Origin: Sediminibacterium sp.
GTDB taxonomy: Bacteria > Bacteroidota > Bacteroidia > Chitinophagales > Chitinophagaceae
DNA: 64,000 nt
NCBI RefSeq assembly: GCF_019264485.1
Contig: NZ_JAHVAA010000004.1
Coordinates: forward strand, 124,001 to 188,000
Reading direction: 5' to 3'
Part shown: piece after piece, positions 25,653-34,328 of the stretch
Numbering within the stretch: position 1 is the first letter of the stretch
Layout of the letters: every line of letters begins with the position of its first letter
Program-made: the position numbers and the translations under genes
The notes under the pieces: generated by a model
Told to the model about the DNA's origin: nothing
Seen by the model: the letters and a program-made list of their open reading frames with translations, nothing else
Databases searched by the model: none

Positions 25653-26786
25653 ATGAAATCAGGCAATCTTATTCTCCTTTTTTTAGTCCTAAGCACTATC
25701 GCTTCTGCCCAACAACGGGCCAGGGAGCTGGGTCTGAAGTTTGGGGTGCTGGAGCCGGGGAAATTCAATGCCATTACGGATGTAAAAGGAGTAAAAGTGG
25801 GGCATACTACTTTGATCAGGGGAGACTCTGTCAGAACCGGTGTTACCGCTATTATTCCCGCAACCGGTAATATTTTCCAGGAAAAACTACCCGCTGCCAT
25901 TTATGTAGGTAATGGATTTGGTAAACTGGCGGGTATTACACAGGTAAAAGAACTGGGCAATCTTGAAACTCCCATCATCCTTACCAATACACTCAGTGTA
26001 CCCGTTGCCATGGATGCCATCATCGGATACACACTGGAACAAAAAGGAAATGAACGCGTACAATCTGTAAATGCAGTGGTGGGTGAAACCAATGACGGAG
26101 GTATCAATGATATCCGTGGCCGGCATATTAAAAAAGATGACGTATTAAATGCAATCAACAGTGCCAGCGATGGGCCTGTAACAGAAGGTTCTGTTGGTGC
26201 GGGTACCGGCACTATTGCTTTTGGTTTTAAAGGAGGTATTGGAACAGCTTCAAGAAAATTGTCCGATATAATGGGTGGTTATACACTGGGTGTTTTGGTA
26301 CAAACCAATTATGGTGGTATGCTGGAAATTGCCGGTGTTCCTGTTATGCAGGAGCTGGCAAAAACAAAACCATCGGATGAACTCCAGAAAAAAGCAGATG
26401 GTTCCTGTATGATAGTGGTGGCCACCGATGCGCCCCTCGACAGTCGTAACCTGGAGCGTTTGGCTAAACGTGCTTTTATGGCATTGGCTAAAACAGGCAG
26501 TTATGCATCGAATGGCAGTGGTGATTATGTGATTGCTTTTTCTACCGATAGCAGTTTGCGTATTCCTTATTCTTCACGTGTAAGAACAATCAACCCTACA
26601 ATTTTGCAAAACGATGCGGTGAACGGTTTATTTCAGGCTGCTGTTGAAGCAACAGAAGAAGCATTGATCAATTCTTTGTTTATGGCAACACCGGTAATGG
26701 GTAAAAGCAAAAACCTCGTACCTGTTTTACCGGTGAAAAGAGTATTGGAAATAATAAAACAATATCAAAAAATAAAATTACCGTAA
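25653..26786 (+). CDS. P1/S58 family aminopeptidase (DmpA/BapA-like)
   Basis: 377 residues from ATG 25653, which begins the signal peptide (ending TIASAQQ); a 19-residue longer frame from 25596 is unlikely. Family motifs: FNAITDVKGVKVGHTTL, VNAVVGETNDGGINDIRG, GSVGAGTGTIAFGFKGGIGTAS, and KADGSCMIVVATDAPLD. In DmpA the precursor cleaves itself before the Ser of this Gly-Ser, which here is Ser251 (DmpA uses Ser250). Members release N-terminal D-, beta- or L-amino acids. The signal peptide suggests periplasmic action. A class IV aminotransferase follows in the same direction after 89 bp. Confidence 0.93.
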   Translation: MKSGNLILLFLVLSTIASAQQRARELGLKFGVLEPGKFNAITDVKGVKVGHTTLIRGDSVRTGVTAIIPATGNIFQEKLPAAIYVGNGFGKLAGITQVKELGNLETPIILTNTLSVPVAMDAIIGYTLEQKGNERVQSVNAVVGETNDGGINDIRGRHIKKDDVLNAINSASDGPVTEGSVGAGTGTIAFGFKGGIGTASRKLSDIMGGYTLGVLVQTNYGGMLEIAGVPVMQELAKTKPSDELQKKADGSCMIVVATDAPLDSRNLERLAKRAFMALAKTGSYASNGSGDYVIAFSTDSSLRIPYSSRVRTINPTILQNDAVNGLFQAAVEATEEALINSLFMATPVMGKSKNLVPVLPVKRVLEIIKQYQKIKLP

Positions 26787-26819
26787 AACCTCTTTCCTTG
26801 CTCCATGTACAGTGGTTTA

Positions 26820-26862
26820 ACCGCGTAGTTACACTGAGTAAGACACAGAGTTACACGGAGTA
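26820..26862. repeat. TTACACGGAG-type intergenic repeat
   Basis: The block GTTACACTGAGTAAGACACAG then AGTTACACGGAG resembles the repeats near 20390, 34839 and 51209-51303. It fills the gap before the aminotransferase gene. Confidence 0.55.
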
Positions 26863-26875
26863 GTAAATTGAGCTC

Positions 26876-27691
26876 ATGATTAGTTATGTAAATGGCGCAT
26901 TTATTGAACTGCAAAATGCAGTTATTCCTGTGAGCGATTTAGGCTTACAAAGAGGTTACGGTGTATTTGATTTTTTAAGGGTGAAAGAACAACATCCGCT
27001 TTTTCTGAATGCACATATAAATCGTCTCTATCGTTCACTGGAAATAATGCGTTTGCAGGTTCCTTATTCAAAAGAACAGTTAAAAGATATTATCGACGAA
27101 TTAGTCAGCAAAAATAAGTTCGCTCATTCCGGTATACGCATCACGGTTACAGGCGGCGCCTCGCCGGATGGGTATACACCTGTTGAGCCACATATCATCA
27201 TTGTACAGCAACCGATAGCTGTGCCACCTGATACATTACCATCAGGTGCATACAAACTGGTTACCCATGCCTATCGCCGGCAGATACCGGAAGTAAAAAC
27301 AACAGATTACCTGATGGCCATCTGGCTACAACCCTGGATTAAAGAACAGGGTGCTCATGATGTATTGTATTGTTGGGAGAACAGTGTAACTGAATGTCCG
27401 CGTGCCAATTTTTTTATTATCACACAAAACAATACACTGGTTACGCCTGCTACAGGTATGCTGAAAGGAGTAACCAGAGAAAATATTCTCACCGTTGCAA
27501 AAAACAGTATGACGGTTGAAGAGAGAGTTATAACCCTGGAAGATATTCGCGGCGCCAAAGAAGCATTTATTTCCAGCTCTACCAAACGCATTATTCCGGT
27601 TACTGCGGTGGATGATGTAGAATTTGGAACCGCTGGAGAAGATAGTATTTCAGCGATATTGTTTGAGAGCTTGCGCAGAATGGAAGAGTGA
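26876..27691 (+). CDS. Class IV PLP-dependent aminotransferase
   Basis: 271 residues. Fold-type IV features in order: ISDLGL-like VSDLGLQRGYGVFDFLRV near the start, HINRLYRSLEIM, then the Schiff-base Lys in PEVKTTDYLMAIW (about residue 140), ENSVTECPRANFFII, and TPATGMLKGVTRENIL with the phosphate-binding turn. This pattern covers branched-chain and D-amino-acid transaminases and aminodeoxychorismate lyase; from sequence alone I cannot choose. Its neighbour, a DmpA-type peptidase able to release unusual amino acids, makes an amino-acid catabolic role plausible. Confidence 0.9.
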   Translation: MISYVNGAFIELQNAVIPVSDLGLQRGYGVFDFLRVKEQHPLFLNAHINRLYRSLEIMRLQVPYSKEQLKDIIDELVSKNKFAHSGIRITVTGGASPDGYTPVEPHIIIVQQPIAVPPDTLPSGAYKLVTHAYRRQIPEVKTTDYLMAIWLQPWIKEQGAHDVLYCWENSVTECPRANFFIITQNNTLVTPATGMLKGVTRENILTVAKNSMTVEERVITLEDIRGAKEAFISSSTKRIIPVTAVDDVEFGTAGEDSISAILFESLRRMEE

Positions 27692-27712
27692 CCGGTATCA
27701 GGAAAGTACGGT

Positions 27713-28234
27713 TTATATATAGTTCAATAGCTGATGAATACTTTTCAGATGAAGCATTTTTCTTTCAACCCTAACTAATATTTTTTCTGAAATAACAAAC
27801 CATACAGCCATTATACTTTTATTTCTTTCCGGTTGAAGGGCGCCAAAAATGCCTTTTTTTATATCTTGCTTGCTATACAATTTATTACGGAGATCAATAA
27901 TAACCACAGCTACTTTCTGCTGAGAAGCTGCATAAATGCATCTTTTAATAGCAGCAGCATTAACCAATCCATTTTGCCCTGGTGCTTTTATATCACCTAT
28001 AAGTAAGCCATTAATTCTTACATCAGGATTTTTATTGGCATATACATCAGGTAACCAGAAAGCTCTTAATTGTTTTTCACTTTCAGGAATACAAGGTAGA
28101 AGCTGAATCTTAAATCCATAATCTGCCAATATTTTACAAACGGCTTCGTTGATGAATAATTCATCCTTTCCATGTAATGGGTGCAAGTGAACAAATCCTC
28201 CAGATACGGATGTATAAATTTCCTGGTAAGTCAT
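27713..28234 (-). CDS. Stand-alone CdiA-CT-like nuclease domain protein
   Basis: 173 residues with no signal peptide. The centre LPDVYANKNPDVRINGLLIGDIKAPGQ (about 81-107) matches the tRNase/nuclease toxin domain found at the C-terminus of CdiA and similar polymorphic toxins, where Asp..Asp-x-Lys residues form a PD-(D/E)xK-like site; AAAIKRCIYAASQQKVAVVIIDLR follows as expected. Normally it is fused to a delivery protein; here it is the whole gene, with no large neighbour and no obvious immunity gene. It may be an internalised toxin domain, an orphan cassette or a housekeeping nuclease. Family confidence is good, function uncertain. Confidence 0.7.
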   Translation of the reverse strand: MTYQEIYTSVSGGFVHLHPLHGKDELFINEAVCKILADYGFKIQLLPCIPESEKQLRAFWLPDVYANKNPDVRINGLLIGDIKAPGQNGLVNAAAIKRCIYAASQQKVAVVIIDLRNKLYSKQDIKKGIFGALQPERNKSIMAVWFVISEKILVRVERKMLHLKSIHQLLNYI

Positions 28235-28360
28235 ATGATTATGTATAAATGGCTAAATTATTGCTAGCCACTACGTAGCAGGCGGAGTTATGCCACAGGC
28301 GGAGTAGAAACGAAAATTTTTTTGTTTGTTCATTAAAAATGATAAACTTTGTATTGCATT

Positions 28361-28412
28361 GGGCTGCGGCCCAAAGCCTCCGCAGCCCCGGTTTACCGGG
28401 GCCTGTTTTTTT
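28361..28412 (+). terminator. Two back-to-back GC-rich hairpins with T-run
   Basis: GGGCTGCGG (28361-28369) pairs with CCGCAGCCC (28380-28388), then CCCCGGT/ACCGGGG (28386-28401) is followed by CCTG and a T-run ending near 28412. It looks like a plus-strand terminator although the nearest plus-strand gene ends at 27691. The rest of 28235-28507 holds a doubled CAGGCGGAGT motif and nothing coding. Confidence 0.5.
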
Positions 28413-28507
28413 ACGCCAAAATTCTATTCTAAAAGATATCACCCTTTGGCCCTCCCCGACCGCCCAATTCACATGAATATGCTGTTTTTTATGCCCTTTG
28501 CTATCAG

Positions 28508-28515
28508 TAAATTTG
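28508..28515 (+). promoter_or_regulatory. Predicted -7 element TAAATTTG, leaderless position
   Basis: Exact match to TAnnTTTG, ending four bases before the GTG start at 28520. Its first three bases are the in-frame TAA stop, so no longer start is possible. Confidence 0.55.
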
Positions 28516-28519
28516 TACC

Positions 28520-31500
28520 GTGCCGCTTCGTATATACAGCCTTGGCTTCCTTTTTTTATTCTGTGTAGCTTTTTCGTCTGCACAGGAGACTTATACATTT
28601 ACCCACCTGAGTACCGATGACGGACTTGCGAGCAATGATGTTCGTTCACTGTATCAGGACCATAAAGGTTTTATCTGGATTGGCAATGCCAATGGTTTGC
28701 AACGTTTTGATGGTACCAAGTTCATCAGTTTTTCAATGGGTAATAAAAAAGGCAGCGATCCCTTACCCATTTCCCTGATTGAATACATTGTTCCCGGAAA
28801 AAACGGCACACTCTGGTTATACTTTCCCGAACTGCGTGAAGTAGGTATTTTCGATCCCGCTAAGTTTATCTACAAGAAAGTGGCCATTAAACCAGCTGTA
28901 CCTATTCCCGGTCGTATCAACGCAAGGTTGTGGAACGACAGCAAAGGCAATATCTATCTCACCATTCAACCCATTGGTATTTTAAAGTTTGATGAGAAAG
29001 AAAATGCTTTTACCGCTTCTACGCCCTTTCGTTTGCCGAAAAACTGGGGCTTTGGTACTGCATCGGTAGAAGACAAAAAAAACGGCTTGCTCTGGCTCTC
29101 CTGTTCCGACAATGGTCTTGCCGCTTATGATGAGAAAACCGGAGAAACCTATACCCGTTTATACAATCCCCAAAAAATACCCTTACTTAATAACTGGCGT
29201 GTACAGGAAGGTTTAAGCAATATTTATATCGACAGTAAACATCGTTACTGGTTATATAACTGGCCTGTTTGGGGTGGTGGTGGACAGGTTTTACATTGTC
29301 TCGATTCAACAGGAACCCGTTACCTGAAAGATACCATTGGTCTTAGTTTTAATAGCGGCGAATACAGTGAGTACCGGAATATGGTTGATCTGCCCAAAAG
29401 TGGTATCTGGGCGTATGGTCTGAATACCTTGTATAGTTATAACCGGAACGTAAAACGGTTCAATTATTATAAAAACGATCCGTTAAGCAGTATTGCCATT
29501 CATTATGAAATTGCCCACCAGGTAATAGAAGATCGTGAAGGTGGTGTTTGGGTAGCAACCAATGAAGGGATTTATTTTACCTCTCCGGGTAAAGATGGTA
29601 ATGGTGTTCAGAACATGATTTTTTCAGAGGCAAAAAAAAGCAGAGATTTTACAGATATTATTGAACTGACCAATGGCGATTACTGGCTTACCAACTGGGG
29701 GCAGGGGGTGCTTACCATGGATAAGTTTTTCAGACCCAAGCCTTATACTATTTTTAAAAATTTTCCGGCTAAATGGAATCTCGCACAGCGAATGGGGGTG
29801 AATCTTACCTGGTGTATGCATCAGGAAAAAGCAACCGGTGATGTTTGGATTGGCTCAAATGGCGGACTCATTACCCGTTATAATCCTGTAACCAATAAAA
29901 CACAGTATTATAATCCACCTGAATTTCAAAACGCAACAGTGCGGTACATTACAGAAGACAAAAAAGGACGCATCTGGTTCAGTACACAAAGAGGAAGAAT
30001 TATTCGTTATGATAACAATGAGTTTGTTGTTATCAAAGATTTTGGCGCCGCTGTTATCCCTAAAATTTTCTTTGATAATGATGGATGGATCTGGGCTGGT
30101 GTTCAGGGCGCCGGATTATTTGCTATGGAAGCCGAAAACGGAGGTATTCTTCAACAATACGTAAGAGGAAATGCAGACAATAGTCTGTTTTCATCTAACG
30201 GTACCGATATTGATCAACTAAACGACAGTACTATTGCTTTTGGTGCGGGAGCGCTGAACCTGATAAACAAAAGAAGTGGCAAAGTGCGTATCATCGACTA
30301 TTCACATGGGCTGCCTTCAAATTCTGTACAACGTTTACGAATAGACAGGGTGGGGTATTTATGGATCGTAACCAATAATGGCCTTTGCAGGTATAATCCC
30401 TTCAACGACAATATAACACCGTATAATAAAAGAGACGGTGTGGTGTTAGGAGAAAAAGCCGTAGCTGCTGATTATCTCTGCAGCGAAGGTTTTGTGATGT
30501 TTGCCGGTGGCAATAGCCTTATGTTTTTTCAACCCGAAGTTTTTGCCAGTAACCAGCAGCCACCTGATGTAAGTATTACCGATTTCAAACTCAACAACGA
30601 ATACCTGCCAATTGATTCGCTCACGGCTCAATCGGAACTGTCGGTTAGTTACGATCAGAATTCTTTCAGTATCTATTTCTCTTCTCTTAGCTATGTAAAT
30701 CGCGATAAGCTGATTTACTATTACAAAATGGATGGTATTGATGAACAGTGGATCCGTGCCGACCGGCAAAAACTGGTTAATTTTTCTTTACTGCCACCAG
30801 GTCATTATACCTTCCAGGTGTATTGTGAAAACATTGACGGTGTTCGTTCAAAAAATATTACCAGTTTTTCTATTCATATCAGACCACCTTTCTGGAGAAG
30901 ATGGTGGTTCCTGAGTCTGATGGCGCTCGCACTCGGCGGCTTACTTTATTTTATACATCGTTTACGCATCAACAGAATTTTAGCCGTTGAAAATTTAAGA
31001 AACCGGGTAGCACGCGACCTGCATGACGATATGGGCTCTACACTCAGTACCATTAATATACTGAGCACTATGGCTAAAAGTAAACTCAATACCGATAATG
31101 TAAGGGCCAGCGAATACCTCGGAAAAATCAGCGATAACAGTCAGCGCATGATGGAAGCCATGGATGATATAGTATGGAGCATTAAACCCATGAACGATTC
31201 CATGCAGAAGATTACAGCGCGCATGCGCGAAATTGCTACCAGTGTTCTTGAAGCAAAAGATATTGATCTGCAGTTTCGTTCCGATGATTCTACCGAAGAA
31301 GTAAAAATGGATATGGAAGCCCGACGCGATTTCTTTCTCTTATTCAAAGAAGCCATTAATAATATTGCCAAATATGCTAAAGCCGATAAAGCATCGGTTC
31401 ACCTTACCGTTCACCATAAACGTTTATTAATGATTATTAAAGACAATGGTATTGGTTTTGATATTGACAAAGCCGATGGTAATGGTTTGGGTAATATGTA

Positions 31501-31591
31501 TAAACGTGCAGCATCATTAAAGGGACGATTACAGATACAATCAAAGCCCGGTGAAGGCACACAGATTACACTGAATATACCGGTTCAATAA
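28520..31591 (+). CDS. Two-component sensor kinase with Reg_prop propeller and Y_Y_Y domain (HisKA_3 type)
   Basis: 1023 residues starting at GTG 28520, the only start downstream of an in-frame stop at 28508. Signal peptide (ending SSAQE), a beta-propeller of Reg_prop repeats (THLSTDDGLASNDVRSLYQD, QDHKGFIWIGNANGLQRFDG; about 25-660), a Y_Y_Y domain ending near 790 (FSLLPPGHYTFQVYCEN), a membrane helix (about 795-815), then HisKA_3 with VARDLHDDMGSTLSTI (phosphoacceptor His835) and a HATPase (KDNGIGFDIDKADGNGLGN). The usual partner is a NarL/LuxR-type response regulator encoded next door; none is present here and no receiver is fused, so the partner is elsewhere. Periplasmic signal unknown. 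Confidence 0.93.
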   Translation: MPLRIYSLGFLFLFCVAFSSAQETYTFTHLSTDDGLASNDVRSLYQDHKGFIWIGNANGLQRFDGTKFISFSMGNKKGSDPLPISLIEYIVPGKNGTLWLYFPELREVGIFDPAKFIYKKVAIKPAVPIPGRINARLWNDSKGNIYLTIQPIGILKFDEKENAFTASTPFRLPKNWGFGTASVEDKKNGLLWLSCSDNGLAAYDEKTGETYTRLYNPQKIPLLNNWRVQEGLSNIYIDSKHRYWLYNWPVWGGGGQVLHCLDSTGTRYLKDTIGLSFNSGEYSEYRNMVDLPKSGIWAYGLNTLYSYNRNVKRFNYYKNDPLSSIAIHYEIAHQVIEDREGGVWVATNEGIYFTSPGKDGNGVQNMIFSEAKKSRDFTDIIELTNGDYWLTNWGQGVLTMDKFFRPKPYTIFKNFPAKWNLAQRMGVNLTWCMHQEKATGDVWIGSNGGLITRYNPVTNKTQYYNPPEFQNATVRYITEDKKGRIWFSTQRGRIIRYDNNEFVVIKDFGAAVIPKIFFDNDGWIWAGVQGAGLFAMEAENGGILQQYVRGNADNSLFSSNGTDIDQLNDSTIAFGAGALNLINKRSGKVRIIDYSHGLPSNSVQRLRIDRVGYLWIVTNNGLCRYNPFNDNITPYNKRDGVVLGEKAVAADYLCSEGFVMFAGGNSLMFFQPEVFASNQQPPDVSITDFKLNNEYLPIDSLTAQSELSVSYDQNSFSIYFSSLSYVNRDKLIYYYKMDGIDEQWIRADRQKLVNFSLLPPGHYTFQVYCENIDGVRSKNITSFSIHIRPPFWRRWWFLSLMALALGGLLYFIHRLRINRILAVENLRNRVARDLHDDMGSTLSTINILSTMAKSKLNTDNVRASEYLGKISDNSQRMMEAMDDIVWSIKPMNDSMQKITARMREIATSVLEAKDIDLQFRSDDSTEEVKMDMEARRDFFLLFKEAINNIAKYAKADKASVHLTVHHKRLLMIIKDNGIGFDIDKADGNGLGNMYKRAASLKGRLQIQSKPGEGTQITLNIPVQ

Positions 31592-31665
31592 TTTTCCTCA
31601 GGGCAAACGCTGTAACTTCCCTTCTCTGCGGTGGCGGTTTCGCAAAGTATTCGATAAAACAATTT

Positions 31666-31673
31666 TATGTTTG
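31666..31673 (+). promoter_or_regulatory. Predicted -7 element TATGTTTG for the methyltransferase gene
   Basis: Exact match to TAnnTTTG. Expected transcription start near 31678, shortly before the TTG start codon at 31696; an in-frame TAA at 31681 excludes longer frames. Confidence 0.45.
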
Positions 31674-31695
31674 TGCCTGTTAAATTCATTTTATT

Positions 31696-32325
31696 TTGAG
31701 AGGCAGGTTTAGTACATATTCTTTTGCTGGCAGTAATTACCAACTCTATACACCTGTTACAAAAGATTTACAGGAAGCATGGATGAGCGGAAGTTTAAAA
31801 GATTTTCCCTATTGGAGTAAGTGCTGGCCTTCGGCTATTGCCCTGTCGGATTTTATTGCTAAAAATCAAGCACTCATTCAGGATAAACAGGTACTGGAAC
31901 TGGCCGCAGGTCTTGGTTTACCGTCTCTGGTGGCTGCAAGGTTTGCAAAAAATGTTATCACAAGCGATTACCTTTCTGAGCCCTTATCATTCGTGAAAAT
32001 ATCAGCAGCAGAAAACAATATCACAAATATTGAAACCAGGATCATTAACTGGCATAACCAGCCCAGTGATTTGTTGGTAGATATTGTACTCTTAAGTGAT
32101 GTGAACTACAACCCCGACGATTTTGAAACACTCGATCGGTTATTTTCCTTTTTTCTTCAACAGCATACATTAATCATACTAAGCACACCCCAGCGCATTA
32201 TGGCTAGGTCTTTTGTTGAAAAATGGCTGCCTTTTAAAACAATGCAGGAAGAATTTATGCTCAGAGAAGGGGAAGAAGAAGTATGGGTGAGTGTTTTGGT
32301 ATTGGAGAGAAGAGACCGAGAGTAA
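31696..32325 (+). CDS. Rossmann-fold class I SAM-dependent methyltransferase-like protein
   Basis: 209 residues from TTG 31696; an in-frame stop at 31681 and the lack of any nearby ATG support this start. SAM-binding motif I is QVLELAAGLGLPSLVAARF (about 75-93), with VITSDYLSEPLSFV (motif II region) and DIVLLSDVNYNPDDF (motif IV region). The pattern resembles the METTL21/PRMT-like small lysine or protein methyltransferases (Methyltransf_16 type), often annotated as nicotinamide N-methyltransferase-like. Substrate unknown. It follows the sensor kinase by about 100 bp but has its own promoter. Confidence 0.85.
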   Translation: MRGRFSTYSFAGSNYQLYTPVTKDLQEAWMSGSLKDFPYWSKCWPSAIALSDFIAKNQALIQDKQVLELAAGLGLPSLVAARFAKNVITSDYLSEPLSFVKISAAENNITNIETRIINWHNQPSDLLVDIVLLSDVNYNPDDFETLDRLFSFFLQQHTLIILSTPQRIMARSFVEKWLPFKTMQEEFMLREGEEEVWVSVLVLERRDRE

Positions 32326-32438
32326 GTAAGACCGATATTGATGCGATAATATTTATTTGCCCGGATAACACGAAAACCCACGGTCACTTTCTAACTCACC
32401 GACTTCCCGTCTTTCGGTCTTTCCTATCACATACAAAA

Positions 32439-32460
32439 AGCCCGGCAAGACTACCGGGCT
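32439..32460 (-). terminator. Rho-independent terminator, minus strand
   Basis: AGCCCGG (32439-32445) and CCGGGCT (32454-32460) form a stem; read on the minus strand it is followed by TTTTT. It lies 120 bp beyond the end of the beta-barrel gene at 32581. The rest of 32326-32580 holds only partial CTTTCGGTCT-type inverted repeats. Confidence 0.65.
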
Positions 32461-32580
32461 CTTCCCTGGCGGGAAACCTATGGAAAACAGAGAGACTCTT
32501 TAATATCGAATTTTCAATATTGCATATTAAATGTTGAAGTTGTAATCGAATAGTATCATTCGAAATTCAATATTCATTAT

Positions 32581-33423
32581 TTATAACCGTACGCCTGCTG
32601 ACAGTGTTACATAAAACATATTATTGCCTCTCTCCGATAAATCGCGTCTGCCTGCAACCGTTACCAGATTCTGTGGTATTACATAGGCGGGGGTAATGGC
32701 CAGGTTGCATTTGCCTTTTACAAACACAACCGGCATGGCCACTTCATAGGATAATATGTTGAATTGGGTAATATTCTCTGTTGTTTGTTGCGTAACTGGA
32801 ATACCGAGCACATTCTTTCTTTCCAGGTAGGTATTACTGAATTGTTGTGTTCCCAGATTGGCGGTAAAAGATGGAGCCAGTGCAATAGCTGCATTATTCA
32901 TGCCTTTATTGAAAATGAATAAATGATCTACTCCCAGACTGGCATTTACATCCGTTTTATCACTGAACATCAAACTCAGCCCACCATTCAGGTTCAGTAT
33001 TTTGTTGAGATAACTCAGGTTTGCGCCGGTTTGTGAACGTAATGCAGATTGCACCAAGGTACTCCCATCTTTATACAGAAACCTGGAGAAGAAAAGATTA
33101 CCTGAAAAATGATCCGTTTGCGGAAAACGATACCCTGCTTCTAAAGCAGTTCCTGTATAAGCCGCTGACTGCATACTATTCTGCACAAATATGAAATTGC
33201 CCTGTGCATACAAACCGTTTTTCAACTGAAAGCCCAGCATGGGAAATATTCCACTGCTTTTTAAACTATCCGTGCGGCCAAAAAAATGCAGGGCCGATTG
33301 ATAGTTGAAAGAGGCGTTGAACTCGTTCTTTGTTTTTTTCTCTTCTCCTGCTTCCTGAGCAAGTGAAAGAGTGGGCAATACAATGGCTAACCAAAGCAAT
33401 TGCCTGCTTTTGGACAGTTTCAT
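32581..33423 (-). CDS. Exported beta-barrel-like outer membrane protein
   Basis: 280 residues. Signal peptide (ending TLSLAQE), then alternating amphipathic strands with aromatic girdles (NEFNASFNYQSALHFFGRTD, LEAGYRFPQ, GNLFFSRFLY, MPVVFVKGKCNLAITPAYV) and a C-terminal strand ending NNMFYVTLSAGVRL, a typical outer-membrane barrel end in this phylum. No specific transporter family is recognised. It is monocistronic with a terminator downstream; the Ala-rich exported protein is upstream in the same direction after 66 bp and might be co-expressed. Confidence 0.75.
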   Translation of the reverse strand: MKLSKSRQLLWLAIVLPTLSLAQEAGEEKKTKNEFNASFNYQSALHFFGRTDSLKSSGIFPMLGFQLKNGLYAQGNFIFVQNSMQSAAYTGTALEAGYRFPQTDHFSGNLFFSRFLYKDGSTLVQSALRSQTGANLSYLNKILNLNGGLSLMFSDKTDVNASLGVDHLFIFNKGMNNAAIALAPSFTANLGTQQFSNTYLERKNVLGIPVTQQTTENITQFNILSYEVAMPVVFVKGKCNLAITPAYVIPQNLVTVAGRRDLSERGNNMFYVTLSAGVRL

Positions 33424-33489
33424 AAGAATTCGTTTTAGTATGTTTTAAGTCAGCGGCTTGTCAAAAAATATACAAGGGGTGGGGTTTCC

Positions 33490-34101
33490 TTAATTGCCGG
33501 CTTTTGCTTTTCCTTTAGCTTTTACTTCAGCGCTGGCTGAAGCAGATGGTTTTACTTCTTTGGCTTTTGCTTTAGCTTCTGCAGCTTTGTTAAGACCGGC
33601 TTCTTTTACAGCTTCTGCTTTCTCCTTTGCATCAGATGCTTTTTCTTTGGCCATGTCTTTCTTTTCGCCTACCATCTCTGCTCCCTCACGCATGGGAAGT
33701 TTTGCATTGGCATTGGCATTCAGTTCTGCTTCAGAACGGGCACCGGCTCTTACCAGTCCTCTTTCTTCTCCACCTGCATTACTGTTGAGTTCTGCCTGTG
33801 ATGAGGTTTTTACATCGGCACTGGCATTCACACTAGTGTTGGCTTTAACACGCTGAACAGATTCATTCGCCATCAACGCCGTTTGTTTAGAAGCATTTAC
33901 GGTTGCATTGGTAGCTTTACTAACCGTGGCTGTTGTTCTTGCTGCCGCATTGGTAGCTGCAGTCGTTGCCCTGGTAGCATTTACGGTTGCACGTGTGGTA
34001 GCTGTTGTGGTACTGCGTACACCTAAACCTAATTGTGCGTCGGCGGCCTGGAAGAAAAAAAGACCTGCTAATGCTGCTGTTGTTTTCATCATTGTTTTCA
34101 T
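33490..34101 (-). CDS. Ala/Lys/Thr-rich low-complexity exported protein
   Basis: 203 residues from ATG 34101 (34125 is an alternative). Signal peptide ends AADAQ. The mature part is almost entirely Ala, Thr, Lys, Asn, Glu and Val with short repeats (TTTATTRATVNATRATTAAT, NANANAKL, EKASDAKEKAEAVKEAG, SASASAEVKAKGKAKAGN). The middle is LEA-like/coiled, and the tail resembles histone H1-type basic repeats, yet the protein is exported. No domain is recognised; a cell-envelope linker or desiccation-type protein is possible. The gene's codon content is unlike its neighbours because of the composition. Confidence 0.75.
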   Translation of the reverse strand: MKTMMKTTAALAGLFFFQAADAQLGLGVRSTTTATTRATVNATRATTAATNAAARTTATVSKATNATVNASKQTALMANESVQRVKANTSVNASADVKTSSQAELNSNAGGEERGLVRAGARSEAELNANANAKLPMREGAEMVGEKKDMAKEKASDAKEKAEAVKEAGLNKAAEAKAKAKEVKPSASASAEVKAKGKAKAGN

Positions 34102-34328
34102 GATAGATGGATTTTTGGTGATCAATTGGTGTTACGTTTTTACCTTTTCAAGTACCGTGCCAAAAATTAAAAAATGGCCAAACTCCTTTATTATCAATGC
34201 TTTTGGCGAAAAATTAAACCGCATATATACGAAGCATACTTTCCGGTAGTTTTATTCAGCGAGCTTTCCCTGATATTTTACATTTCTTAAACAAAATCTC
34301 AATTTGTAATTTGGTCTGAAATATTAAT

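Noticed and set aside
28239..28598. Minus-strand open frame of about 119 residues before the sensor kinase
   Set aside because: It runs through two GC-rich hairpins and the kinase's promoter and start, has no recognisable domain, and its composition looks like read-through of repeat DNA.
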